A stretch of 64,000 bases of DNA, taken from assembly GCA_001464895.1 (NCBI GenBank), contig LNEE01000036.1:38886-102885 (forward strand). Reading direction: 5' to 3'. A program made the position numbers and the translations under genes. The notes under the pieces are model-generated. The model ran no database searches. It had not been told where the DNA came from and was given only the letters and a program-made list of their open reading frames with translations. The stretch is from Betaproteobacteria bacterium Ga0077532 (GTDB lineage: Bacteria > Pseudomonadota > Gammaproteobacteria > Burkholderiales > Ga0077523). This document shows positions 26,049 through 33,896 of this stretch, piece after piece (positions within the stretch are counted from its first letter, which is position 1; each line of letters opens with the position of its first letter).

Positions 26049-26837
26049 ATGAACCTCACTGTCCTCGGCCAGCCCGTCTACGCCTACACCGGCGGCAAGC
26101 CCTTCGATCCGGCGCTGCCCACCGTCGTCTTCCTGCACGGCGCGGAGCACGACCACTGCGTCTGGGTGCTGCAGAGCCGCTATCTCGCGCACCACGGGCA
26201 TTCGGTGCTGGCGGTCGATCTTCCTGGCCATGGGCGGTCGGCAGGCCCCGCGCTGGAAAGCGTCGAGGCGATTGCGGACTGGGTCCCGGCGCTGCTCGAC
26301 GCGGCAGGTGTCGCGAAGGCGATCCTGGTCGGACACAGCATGGGGTCTTTGGTGGCGGTGGAGTGCGCCGCGCGCCATCCGGACCGCGTCGCGAAGATCG
26401 CGCTCGTGGGCACGGCGTTCCCGATGAAGGTCTCCGACGAACTGTTGAACGCGACGCGCGACGACGAGCCGCTCGCGCAGGACATGGTGAACATCTGGTC
26501 GCACTCGGCGTACGCGCACTTCCCCGGCAACCCCGGCCCCGGGTTCTGGGTGATGGGCGAGAACCTGCGGCTCATGCAGCGGCAGAAGCCGGGCGTGATG
26601 CACACGGACTTCGTGGCGTGCAACGCCTACGCGAACGGTTTCACGGCGGCCGCGCAGGTGGCCTGCCCCGCCCTGCTGATCGTCGGTCGCAAGGACATCA
26701 TGACGCCGGCGCGCGTGGCGAAGGAACTCGCGGCGAAGCTGCCGCAGTCGCGCACCGTCGAGGTCGCGGGCAGCGGCCACGCGCTAATGGCCGAGAAACC
26801 CGACGAGGTGCTGGACGCGCTGCGCGCATTCGTCTGA
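26049..26837 (+). CDS. Alpha/beta hydrolase
   Basis: A 262-residue single-domain hydrolase: oxyanion region VVFLHGAEHDHCVW, AVDLPGHGRS, nucleophile elbow GHSMGS (serine near residue 99), acid in LIVGRKDIMTP and final histidine in GSGHALMAEKP. The catalytic triad is complete. It is likely a carboxylesterase or a ring-cleavage-product or ester hydrolase; the substrate cannot be read from sequence. The ATG at 26049 is the first Met of the conserved part. It is divergent from the thioesterase gene and may belong to the same pathway. Confidence 0.85.
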   Translation: MNLTVLGQPVYAYTGGKPFDPALPTVVFLHGAEHDHCVWVLQSRYLAHHGHSVLAVDLPGHGRSAGPALESVEAIADWVPALLDAAGVAKAILVGHSMGSLVAVECAARHPDRVAKIALVGTAFPMKVSDELLNATRDDEPLAQDMVNIWSHSAYAHFPGNPGPGFWVMGENLRLMQRQKPGVMHTDFVACNAYANGFTAAAQVACPALLIVGRKDIMTPARVAKELAAKLPQSRTVEVAGSGHALMAEKPDEVLDALRAFV

Positions 26838-26901
26838 TGCCACGGAGTCCATGAAGGTCCGACGCCACGACGATTTCGTCCTGCACGTGTGCGAACTGCT
26901 C

Positions 26902-26985
26902 GCACGGGGTTGTTCTCGGCGCTGCCGAATCCAGTCGCCAAGCCGTTCGTGGGTCGAGCACCAGCTCGACGCGGCGCATCCAGTG
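26902..26985. repeat. Partial R2 repeat
   Basis: One inter-unit spacer (CACGGGGTTGTTCTCGGCGC, then TGCCGAATCCAG) and one complete hairpin A (CGTGGGTCGAGC-ACCA-GCTCGACG) lie between the hydrolase stop and the end of the convergent peroxiredoxin gene. Hairpin B is missing. Confidence 0.7.
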
Positions 26986-27012
26986 CCGCCGCGTCGCCAC
27001 GCCACCGAACCG

Positions 27013-27540
27013 CTACGGCAGATACTGGATCACATCCTCCGTCTGCTTCAGCATCGTCTCCGCGTCGCTCACCTCGAACTTGCCCGGGCCCTCGACGTTC
27101 AGCGTCTTCACGACGCCATCGACGACGAGCGCGGAGAACCGCTGCACGCGCACGCCGAGGCCGCGTTCGACGAGGTCCAGTTCCAGACCGAGCGCCTTGG
27201 CGTAACGGCCCGAGCCGTCACCCAGCATCCGCACCTTGCCCGTCGCGCCCTGCTCGCGGCCCCACGCGCCCATGACAAAGGCGTCGTTGACCGACAGGCA
27301 CCAGATCTCGTCGACGCCCTTCGCGCGGAGTTCGTCCGCGAGTTTCACGTAGCCCGGCACGTGCTTCGCCGAGCACGTGGGCGTGAAGGCGCCCGGCAGA
27401 CCGAAGATCGCGATCTTCTTGCCGGCGACGAGCTTCTCGACCTCGAAGCTGTTGGGGCCGACGCTGCAGCCCGGCGTCTCTTCCTCGATGAACTCCCACA
27501 ACACGCCGGCCGGCAGCCGGTCACCCACCTGGATCGCCAT
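27013..27540 (-). CDS. Peroxiredoxin, Prx5 type
   Basis: A 175-residue thiol peroxidase of the Prx5 (AhpC/TSA, redoxin) group. The peroxidatic cysteine is Cys56 in GLPGAFTPTCSAKHVPGY; other matches are GVDEIWCLSVNDAFVMGAWG and FSALVVDGVVKTLNVE. It reduces hydrogen and alkyl peroxides using glutaredoxin or thioredoxin. The start MAIQVGDRLP is the family's usual beginning and has GAGGAG upstream. It is divergent from greB with a 99-nt gap. Confidence 0.92.
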   Translation of the reverse strand: MAIQVGDRLPAGVLWEFIEEETPGCSVGPNSFEVEKLVAGKKIAIFGLPGAFTPTCSAKHVPGYVKLADELRAKGVDEIWCLSVNDAFVMGAWGREQGATGKVRMLGDGSGRYAKALGLELDLVERGLGVRVQRFSALVVDGVVKTLNVEGPGKFEVSDAETMLKQTEDVIQYLP

Positions 27541-27604
27541 GATTCGTCTCCTCGGTTCATGAAAGCCGGTCGATTCTAATCGCCGGTCCGCGGCACTCGC
27601 CACC

Positions 27605-27610
27605 TATAAT
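27605..27610 (+). promoter_or_regulatory. -10 element upstream of greB
   Basis: A perfect TATAAT lies 30 nt before the greB start codon. The matching -35 is weak. On the other strand TAGAAT (27573-27578) lies 33 nt before the peroxiredoxin start and could be its -10 element. Confidence 0.45.
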
Positions 27611-27639
27611 CGGCCTCCACGCTGCAGACCCCGCCCCCG

Positions 27640-28197
27640 ATGAACAAGGCCTTCACGAAGGAAACCGACCACGAGGACGACGACGAGCCCGAAGAGGCTT
27701 CGCCGCTGCCGGTCGGCACGAAGAACTACATCACGCCTGCGGGCTACCAACGCCTGAAGGACGAGGCCCTCCACCTGCTCGACAAGGAGCGCCCGGAACT
27801 CACGAAGGTCATCCAGTGGGCCGCGTCGAACGGCGATCGGTCCGAGAATGCGGACTACATCTACGGCAAGCGGCGCCTGCGCGAGATCGATCGCCGCATC
27901 CGCTTTCTCACGAAGCGCCTCGACAACGCGGAGGTCATCGACCCCGCCACGCGCGAAGCCACCGACCAGGTCTTCTTCGGCGCCACGGTCACCGTCGCCC
28001 GGGAAGACGGCCAGGAGACCACCTACAGCATCGTCGGCATCGACGAGGCCGACGTCGCGCGGGGCCGCATCAGCTGGATCTCGCCGCTCGCGCGTCAGCT
28101 CCTGAAGGCCCGCGAGGGAGACACCGTGGTCGTGCGCACGCCTGGTGGCGACGAACCGATGGAGATCGTCTCGGTCGCGTACCGCGCGATCGACTGA
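27640..28197 (+). CDS. greB: Transcription elongation factor GreB
   Basis: A 185-residue protein with an acidic N-terminal extension (DDDEPEEASP), then the GreA/GreB coiled coil with the acidic tip NGDRSENADYIYGKRRL, which reaches into the RNA polymerase channel to stimulate cleavage of backtracked RNA. The C-terminal FKBP-like domain includes YSIVGIDEADVARGRISWIS. The YITPAGYQRLKDE start and basic patch are of GreB type. Monocistronic, with a TATAAT upstream. Confidence 0.95.
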   Translation: MNKAFTKETDHEDDDEPEEASPLPVGTKNYITPAGYQRLKDEALHLLDKERPELTKVIQWAASNGDRSENADYIYGKRRLREIDRRIRFLTKRLDNAEVIDPATREATDQVFFGATVTVAREDGQETTYSIVGIDEADVARGRISWISPLARQLLKAREGDTVVVRTPGGDEPMEIVSVAYRAID

Positions 28198-28342
28198 GCG
28201 CGCCGAGCCGCTGCGAGCGAGGTGTATCCTCGCCGCTCCGGCGATCGGGGCGCGTTCGACGCGCGACGACGTCCGGGAGGAGTCCGGTGCCCGCAACGGG
28301 TGGCCGGGGAATCGTAGGTGACCGGTGCATGCAGGAGTCGAT

Positions 28343-29131
28343 GTGGAAGACACGCACCCCCCAGTGGCTGGCACGCAGAGCGTCCGCCGCGCCCTCATGC
28401 TGTTGCGCATCGTGGCCAATCATCGCGAGGAAGGTATCCGCCTGCCCCGCATCGTCGAACTGTCGGGCCTCGAGCGCGTGACGGCGTATCGCCTCCTCAC
28501 CTGCCTCACCGAGGAACGCTTCCTCGAACGCGACCCCGTGACGCGCGTCTATCGGGTGGGGCTGGAGGCCGCGCTCCTGGCGCCCGGCCTGCAGGGCACG
28601 CCGCCACTGCCCGAGAGCTTCCCGCTCGCGATGCGCCGCGTGGCGCGCATCTGCAACGAGCCGGTGTTCTGCATGGTCCGCGAAGGCGACTACGTCTGCT
28701 GCGCGCACCGCGAGGTCGCGATGTCGCGCACCCGCGTCGACGCGACCCCGGTCGGCGTGCGGCGCCTGCTCGGTACGGGCACGGGCGGCACCGCGATGCT
28801 CGCGCTGCTCGACGACGACGAGATCGATCGCATCTACGGCCGCCACGAATCGGAGTACCGCGAACGCGGCCGATCGCTCGACGACCTCCATCGGGATGCC
28901 GAGGCCACGCGCCGGCGCCAGTACGCCGTGACGCGGGAGATGTTCCAGTCGGGCATCGGCGGCGTCGGCGTCGCCTTCAAGCTCTCCGACCACGCGATGG
29001 CCGCGTTCAGCGTCGCGACGTTGGTGGCGAAGCTCGGCACGGAGGTACAACGGTCGCTCGCCGGTCAGTTGCTGCACGAGGTGCGAACGCTGCGCCTGCA
29101 ACCGTTCGATTCGCGGGGAGTGGAGGCGTGA
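28343..29131 (+). CDS. IclR-family transcriptional regulator
   Basis: A 262-residue regulator. The N-terminal winged helix (SVRRALMLLRIVANHREEGI, LERVTAYRLLTCLTEERFLE) and the C-terminal effector-binding GAF-like domain (RLLGTGTGGTAMLALLDDDE; SGIGGVGVAFKL) are both complete. GTG at 28343 is preferred because AGGAG lies 6 nt upstream; the GTG at 28325 has no such site. Members control catabolism of aromatic and other carbon sources. The last four bases overlap the arsC-like gene (GTGA), making them one transcript. Confidence 0.88.
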   Translation: MEDTHPPVAGTQSVRRALMLLRIVANHREEGIRLPRIVELSGLERVTAYRLLTCLTEERFLERDPVTRVYRVGLEAALLAPGLQGTPPLPESFPLAMRRVARICNEPVFCMVREGDYVCCAHREVAMSRTRVDATPVGVRRLLGTGTGGTAMLALLDDDEIDRIYGRHESEYRERGRSLDDLHRDAEATRRRQYAVTREMFQSGIGGVGVAFKLSDHAMAAFSVATLVAKLGTEVQRSLAGQLLHEVRTLRLQPFDSRGVEA

Positions 29132-29496
29132 GCGGCGGCGCGGGCGAATCCGTGGTGCTGTACCACAACCCCCGCTGCAGCAAGAGCCGCGGGGCGCTGT
29201 TGCTCCTCCAGGAGCATGGCGCCGACGTCACGATCGTCGAGTACCTGAAGACGCCGCCGTCGCGTGCCGCACTGGCCGATCTCGTGGTGAAACTGGGCAT
29301 GCCCGCATCGGAGATCGTGCGACGTGGGGAGGACGTCTTCCGCGAGCACTACGCAGGGCGCGACTTGACGCAGAGCGAGTGGCTCGATGCCCTCGCGGCG
29401 CACCCCATTCTCATCGAGCGGCCGATCGCCGTGAAGGGTTCGCGCGCCGTGGTCGGACGTCCGCCGGAGCGCGTGCTGACGCTGCTGGACACCTGA
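29128..29496 (+). CDS. arsC: ArsC-family reductase
   Basis: A 122-residue thioredoxin-fold protein of the glutaredoxin-dependent arsenate reductase family. The active cysteine is Cys17 in YHNPRCSKSRGALLLL, followed by EYLKTPPSRAAL, a family segment, and HPILIERPIAVKGSRAVVGR, which carries the arsenate-binding arginines. It reduces arsenate to arsenite; the absence of arsR, arsB or acr3 nearby leaves room for a YffB/Spx-like role. The start GTG overlaps the IclR stop and has GGAGG upstream. Confidence 0.85.
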   Translation: MSGGAGESVVLYHNPRCSKSRGALLLLQEHGADVTIVEYLKTPPSRAALADLVVKLGMPASEIVRRGEDVFREHYAGRDLTQSEWLDALAAHPILIERPIAVKGSRAVVGRPPERVLTLLDT

Positions 29497-29501
29497 AAAA
29501 G

Positions 29502-31181
29502 TCAGTCGATCAGCGGGGTCCGGGCCGCCGGCACATGCAGTGACGGCCGCGCACGCAGCCAGGCCTCGACAACCTCCCACACCGGTTCGCCAGTGAGCCC
29601 TTCGGCCACCGACGCCCAGCCCGCCACGCGATAGCGCTTGTCGGCATCGATCGGCTTTCCGTGCAGTTCCATCGCACGGATACGTTCCCCCATGGCGGCC
29701 TGCGGGACGATCGCGTATCGCAGCCCCCCCACCCGCACCATGTCCCCGCCCTGCTGGTAGTAAGGGTCGGGATGGAAGAGGTTGTCCGCGACATCCTCCA
29801 GCACCGCACGCAGCATGGCGCCGGTCATCTCCGTCACCGTCACCTGCGGATACGTGATCGCGGTCTGCGCCATGACGTGCTCGCGGGTGATCGCCTCGCC
29901 AGGCAGCACGCTTGAACCCCAGCGGAATCCCGGCGAGAACGCGATCTCGGCGTCCTTCACGTCGAGCAGCGCCGAGAGGATCACCTCGTCGAACGTCCCG
30001 TTGAAGTTGCCACGCCGATAGAGCACGTCGTCGGCGGTGGCGAACGGTTCGCGCAGTCGTTCCAGATACGGCGCACGGACGCGATCGATGAGCGCCTGCA
30101 TCGCGGGATCCGCGGGCAGGAGATCTGCGAACACCGGCAGCAGGCGATAGCGATAGCCGGTGACCTCGCGACCCTTCACCTCCAGATCGAGCACACCGAG
30201 GAACTTGCCGTTCGAGCCCGCGTTGGTGACCAGCGTGCGGCCGCCTGCATTGGCAACCTCGATCGCCTGCGGCACGCCGTCGTGGGTGTGCCCGCCCAGG
30301 ATCGCGTCGATGCCGCGCATGCGTCCGGCGAGCTTGAGGTCCACGTCCATCCCGTTGTGGGACAGCAGCACGACCACCGCCGCACCGGCCGCCCGCGCGG
30401 CGTCCACCGCCGCCTGCAGTTCGGGCTCGCGCAGGCCGAAGCTCCATTCGGGGACGAAGTGGCGCGGGTTCGCGACCGTGGTGTACGGGAACGCCTGGCC
30501 GATCACCGCGACCGGGACACCGCCGGTCTCGCGGATCACGAACGGCGGGAACACGTCATCGCCGAAGTCCGCCGTCTTCACGTTCTGTGCGACGAAGGCG
30601 ACGCGGCCGGCGAGCGGCCCGTCGATCAGTTCGCGCACGCGATCCGCGCCGTAGGTGAACTCCCAGTGACCCGTCATCACGTCGACGCCGAGGGCGAGCG
30701 AGGCTTCGACCATGTCCGCGCCGCGCGTCCACAGGGCCGTGGCGGACCCCTGCCAGGTGTCGCCGCCGTCCAGCAGCAGCGCACCGGGGCGCTCGGCGCG
30801 GAGGCGATTCACGAGGGTCGCTAGATGCGCGTACCCGCCGGTGCGCCCATAGCGCCGCGCGGCCTCGGCGAAATCGAGATGGGTGAAGGCGTACGCCTGA
30901 CGGGAACCGCGCGCGATGCCGAAGCGCGTGAGCAGCGCCTCACCGGTGAGATGCGGCACCTGCCCCCGCGCCGCGCCGGCGCCGAGATTCACGGCGGGTT
31001 CACGGTAGTGGCTCGGAAGCAGTTGCGCGTGGGTATCGGTGATGTGGAGCAGCCGTACGTTGCCGAACGGCGCGGCGTCGTAGAACCCCGCGCCATCCCC
31101 CGCGAGAGCGTGCCGCGCATCGAGCGCCATGCCGCCGGCAGCGGCGATGGCGAGGGTCTTCAGGAAGTCGCGGCGGGACAT
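29502..31181 (-). CDS. soxB: Thiosulfohydrolase SoxB
   Basis: A 559-residue periplasmic enzyme with a twin-arginine signal (MSRRDFLKTL). It has a 5'-nucleotidase-like fold: metal ligands in LLHITDTHAQL (Asp49, His51), LLLDGGDTWQGS and HTHDGVP, the SoxB-specific segment TGHWEFTYGADRV, and a C-terminal substrate domain with YYQQGGDMVRVGGL. It hydrolyses sulfate from sulfonated SoxY during thiosulfate oxidation and needs two manganese ions. Last gene of the sox cluster, separated from soxX by 387 nt containing five R1 units. Confidence 0.97.
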   Translation of the reverse strand: MSRRDFLKTLAIAAAGGMALDARHALAGDGAGFYDAAPFGNVRLLHITDTHAQLLPSHYREPAVNLGAGAARGQVPHLTGEALLTRFGIARGSRQAYAFTHLDFAEAARRYGRTGGYAHLATLVNRLRAERPGALLLDGGDTWQGSATALWTRGADMVEASLALGVDVMTGHWEFTYGADRVRELIDGPLAGRVAFVAQNVKTADFGDDVFPPFVIRETGGVPVAVIGQAFPYTTVANPRHFVPEWSFGLREPELQAAVDAARAAGAAVVVLLSHNGMDVDLKLAGRMRGIDAILGGHTHDGVPQAIEVANAGGRTLVTNAGSNGKFLGVLDLEVKGREVTGYRYRLLPVFADLLPADPAMQALIDRVRAPYLERLREPFATADDVLYRRGNFNGTFDEVILSALLDVKDAEIAFSPGFRWGSSVLPGEAITREHVMAQTAITYPQVTVTEMTGAMLRAVLEDVADNLFHPDPYYQQGGDMVRVGGLRYAIVPQAAMGERIRAMELHGKPIDADKRYRVAGWASVAEGLTGEPVWEVVEAWLRARPSLHVPAARTPLID

Positions 31182-31247
31182 GGGGTGACGGGATCAGGAA
31201 TCAGCGCAACGGGCGGTAGTACAACGGTGACGACCTCGCAGCACCAC

Positions 31248-31522
31248 CGCTTTCGCGGGCATGGCCCGCTCCTACAAATTCACCACCCAGCGCGCCGCTG
31301 TAGGAGGGGCCCATGGCCCCGAAAGCGGTCGATGCCAGGAAACGCCTCACCCGGGACCACCGCTTTCGCGGGCATGGCCCGCTGGACGGCCGCCGAATGC
31401 CGCATCGATGGCAATAATGGTGGCGCTTCCGCAGCATCACCGCTTTCGCGGGCATGGCCCGCTCCTACAGACGGTGATTGGAGCGACGGTTCTTGTAGGA
31501 GCGGGCCATGCCCGCGAAAGCG
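31248..31522. repeat. R1 repeat cluster of five units between soxX and soxB
   Basis: Units lie at 31248-31276 (inverted), 31299-31327 (direct), 31361-31383 (inverted, truncated after CCCGCT), 31441-31469 (inverted) and 31494-31522 (direct). Internal palindromes are GGGGCCCATGGCCCC in one and GCGGGCCATGCCCGC or its complement in the others. The cluster fills most of the 387-nt gap within the sox operon. Confidence 0.9.
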
Positions 31523-31568
31523 ATGGCGAGGAGCAAACGTCAGCCAGATCCAACATCGAAGGCATCCC

Positions 31569-32198
31569 TCACCGCCCCGCATTCACCGACGACGCCGGAT
31601 CCAGCAGGAAGGCCACGAGGTCCGCGATCTCCTTGGGCGTCAACCAACCGTTGTGCCCGAAACGCGGCATGTGCGAGCAAGGGAAGAAGGCCTGCGCATT
31701 GTGGATCTTCTCGTAGGTGTACCGCTGCATCTCGGGCGTGTTGCCACGCAGGCGGCCGTAGCCGGTGAGGCTCGGGCCGATATTGCCGGCCGCCACCTCG
31801 CCGGGCGCCATCACATGGCACGCGTAGCAATTGCCACCCTTGGCGCGTCCCGGCGGATCGGGCTGGATGCGGCCGATATGGCCACCGGTGCCGATGGAAG
31901 CGAGTTTCTCGCCGGCACGCCAGTCGCCCATCAGGCGGCCATCATCGGGCAGGCGCAGCGTCGCGCGCTGCGATTCGAGGATCTGCGCGGCGACCTCCGG
32001 CGGTGGAAGGTTGCGATGCCGACTGCAGAGCGCCTGCGCGTCGTCCTGTGCGAGACGGTCGCGCCATTCCTCGGGCGTGGCGGTGGCGAAGGCTTCGCGG
32101 ACGATGGCGTCGGTGACGCTGTCGGATGCCCCGGCCATGGACGACGACGCGAGCATCGCGACCGCGACCAGCCCGAAAAGACGTCGTCGCACGCTCAT
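31569..32198 (-). CDS. soxX: Sulfur-oxidation cytochrome SoxX
   Basis: A 209-residue c-type cytochrome with signal peptide (MSVRRRLFGLVAVAMLASSS). One haem site CYACH at 124-128 and a distal Met in CSHMPRFG (Met177) are visible, as in SoxX. An N-terminal helical extension with Cys58 precedes the cytochrome domain. With SoxA it forms the SoxAX complex, which joins thiosulfate oxidatively to the SoxY cysteine. The ATG overlaps the soxA stop by four bases. Confidence 0.95.
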   Translation of the reverse strand: MSVRRRLFGLVAVAMLASSSMAGASDSVTDAIVREAFATATPEEWRDRLAQDDAQALCSRHRNLPPPEVAAQILESQRATLRLPDDGRLMGDWRAGEKLASIGTGGHIGRIQPDPPGRAKGGNCYACHVMAPGEVAAGNIGPSLTGYGRLRGNTPEMQRYTYEKIHNAQAFFPCSHMPRFGHNGWLTPKEIADLVAFLLDPASSVNAGR

Positions 32199-33013
32199 CG
32201 CTTGATCCCCGGCGACTGCAGTTCGCCGCCCTCGCCCTGATGCTGGAGCCAGACCTGCAATGCCACGATCGCCTCGGACCCGAAGGCCGGCTCGGGCCAG
32301 CGCATCTGGCGCACGCAGTCGATCAGGCGGCGCTCCATGGTCCACACGGCGGACTGCGACACCCGGTACGCGGGCCAGGTCACCATCGACGCACGGGCGT
32401 CGGCGGGGTTCAGGAAGTTGGGGAGGTCCTGCAGGCGGATTCGCCGCTGGTCCTGCGAGTGACACGTGGCGCACGAGAAGTCGAGCGGGCCGGAGCGCCG
32501 GAAGAACAGTTCACCGCCAGCGGCGAGCAGGCGCGCCTCCTCGGGATGGCTCACCGGCACGCGGATCGGCATGCCCTTCGATTGCGTCGCGACATACGTG
32601 ACGAGTGCCTCGAGGTCGGATCCCGGCCGATACCAGTCGCGCGTGGCCTCGACGGGTGTGAAGCCTTGCAGCGCAACCATGCAAGAGATGAGGCGCGATT
32701 CGGTGTCCTGCACGCGCCCCGTGTCGGCGAAGAACCGGGGCAGTTGCGCGTACGCACCCGCGACCACGCCGGGTCCGAGCCCGAGATCGCAGGCTTCGAG
32801 GGACGCGCCCGTCGGCCCGCGGGCCTCGCGCCACAGCGCCTCGCCCTTCATCTCCATCAGTTCGGCCGGATTGCCGTCCTCGAGCATCTGCCGATACTTG
32901 CGGATCTCGTCGGCGGCGTGGTCCTCGGCATCGGTCGCCGCTGCGACGATCGACACGGCGGACGCGGCGGCGAGCACCGCAACCGCTGCGAGACCACGCA
33001 TCCGCCACGTCAT
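32195..33013 (-). CDS. soxA: Sulfur-oxidation cytochrome SoxA, single-haem type
   Basis: A 272-residue periplasmic cytochrome with a signal peptide at 1-26. A single CATCH haem motif is present at 181-185. Where two-haem SoxA proteins have the first haem, this one has only Cys75 (SLEACDLG) and Cys111 (ISCMVALQG), expected to form a disulfide. Cys233 in RLIDCVRQMRWP is the catalytic haem-ligating cysteine that becomes a persulfide. It overlaps soxZ upstream and soxX downstream by four bases each, so the operon is tightly coupled. Confidence 0.95.
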   Translation of the reverse strand: MTWRMRGLAAVAVLAAASAVSIVAAATDAEDHAADEIRKYRQMLEDGNPAELMEMKGEALWREARGPTGASLEACDLGLGPGVVAGAYAQLPRFFADTGRVQDTESRLISCMVALQGFTPVEATRDWYRPGSDLEALVTYVATQSKGMPIRVPVSHPEEARLLAAGGELFFRRSGPLDFSCATCHSQDQRRIRLQDLPNFLNPADARASMVTWPAYRVSQSAVWTMERRLIDCVRQMRWPEPAFGSEAIVALQVWLQHQGEGGELQSPGIKR

Positions 33014-33321
33014 GTGATGATGGCCTCGTCGGTGCGCGAGTCACCCTTCGAGTCGACCCACGCCACCTTGACCGTCTCGCCCTTGGCACCGCCGCGGAAC
33101 CGGAACGACAGGAACGGGTTGGCGGAGATGGAAGTCCCCCACTGCGCGGACAGGACCACGCGACCCTTGTGGGTCACGGTCACCTGCTGGATGAAATGGG
33201 CGGGGATGGTCTCCCCCTTGTCGTTGGTGCGACGGCCCGTCTCCATCACGTGACTCATCAGCGCCTTCACCAGCACGGTGTCGCCATCGACGGCCGCCCG
33301 AACCTTCATCGGATTCGCCAT
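33010..33321 (-). CDS. soxZ: Sulfur carrier complex subunit SoxZ
   Basis: A 103-residue all-beta protein beginning MANPMKVRA, with HVMETGRRTNDKGETIPAHF and ANPFLSFRFRGGAKGETVKV as in SoxZ. It binds SoxY and presents its swinging arm to SoxAX and SoxB. The ATG at 33321 is chosen because GGAGG lies about 9 nt upstream and the family begins here; an ATG two codons earlier is possible. It starts 5 nt after soxY. Confidence 0.95.
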   Translation of the reverse strand: MANPMKVRAAVDGDTVLVKALMSHVMETGRRTNDKGETIPAHFIQQVTVTHKGRVVLSAQWGTSISANPFLSFRFRGGAKGETVKVAWVDSKGDSRTDEAIIT

Positions 33322-33326
33322 GGTCA

Positions 33327-33788
33327 TCAGCCTCCGCATCCGCCGAGCGTGACCTTGATCTCCTTCACCGCGTAGAGATACCGGCCGCCGCTGCGGGCAA
33401 GCACGAACACGTTGCTGGTCTGCGCCATCTTCACGCGCGTCTGGAAGTCAGCCACGGTGCCCTCGGGCACTTCGAAAACTGCCGCCAGCACGTTCGGGTT
33501 CTTCTCGACCAGCACCGCAAGCATGTCGGTCGCCGGGCTGCGTGACGAGATCTGCAGCGGCACCACCGCGCCGTTCTCCGCGATCTCGGGGGCCACGAGG
33601 ACCACGTCGCCGCTCGCCTTCGCATCGACGCCGCCGAGCGCTTTCAGGACGTCCTCGAACGTCTTCGCTTCGAACGCGAGGCGGTTCCATTCCGCCGCTC
33701 CCGCCATCGCGGGCCACCAGCCCGCCGCGACGAGCGCCGCCATCGCGCCGGCACTCCCTCCGTGTCGCAGGAATTCCCTTCGTTGCAT
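33327..33788 (-). CDS. soxY: Sulfur carrier protein SoxY
   Basis: A 153-residue carrier with a twin-arginine-type signal (MQRREFLRHGG) and the diagnostic C-terminus GGCGG, whose Cys151 carries the sulfur intermediates. The body has the SoxY beta-sandwich features ENGAVVPLQISSRSPATDM and FVLARSGGRYLYAVKEIKV. First gene of the operon soxYZAX(B). soxCD, which would oxidise the bound sulfane sulfur, is not nearby. Confidence 0.96.
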   Translation of the reverse strand: MQRREFLRHGGSAGAMAALVAAGWWPAMAGAAEWNRLAFEAKTFEDVLKALGGVDAKASGDVVLVAPEIAENGAVVPLQISSRSPATDMLAVLVEKNPNVLAAVFEVPEGTVADFQTRVKMAQTSNVFVLARSGGRYLYAVKEIKVTLGGCGG

Positions 33789-33896
33789 GCGTCGTCTCCC
33801 GTGTTCCCCGGTGCTCCACGCACCGGCTGATCGATCAGCGACGTCGCCGCGCGGATCGTCAGCGCATCATAACCGTGCCCGCGGCGCAGCCCGGCT

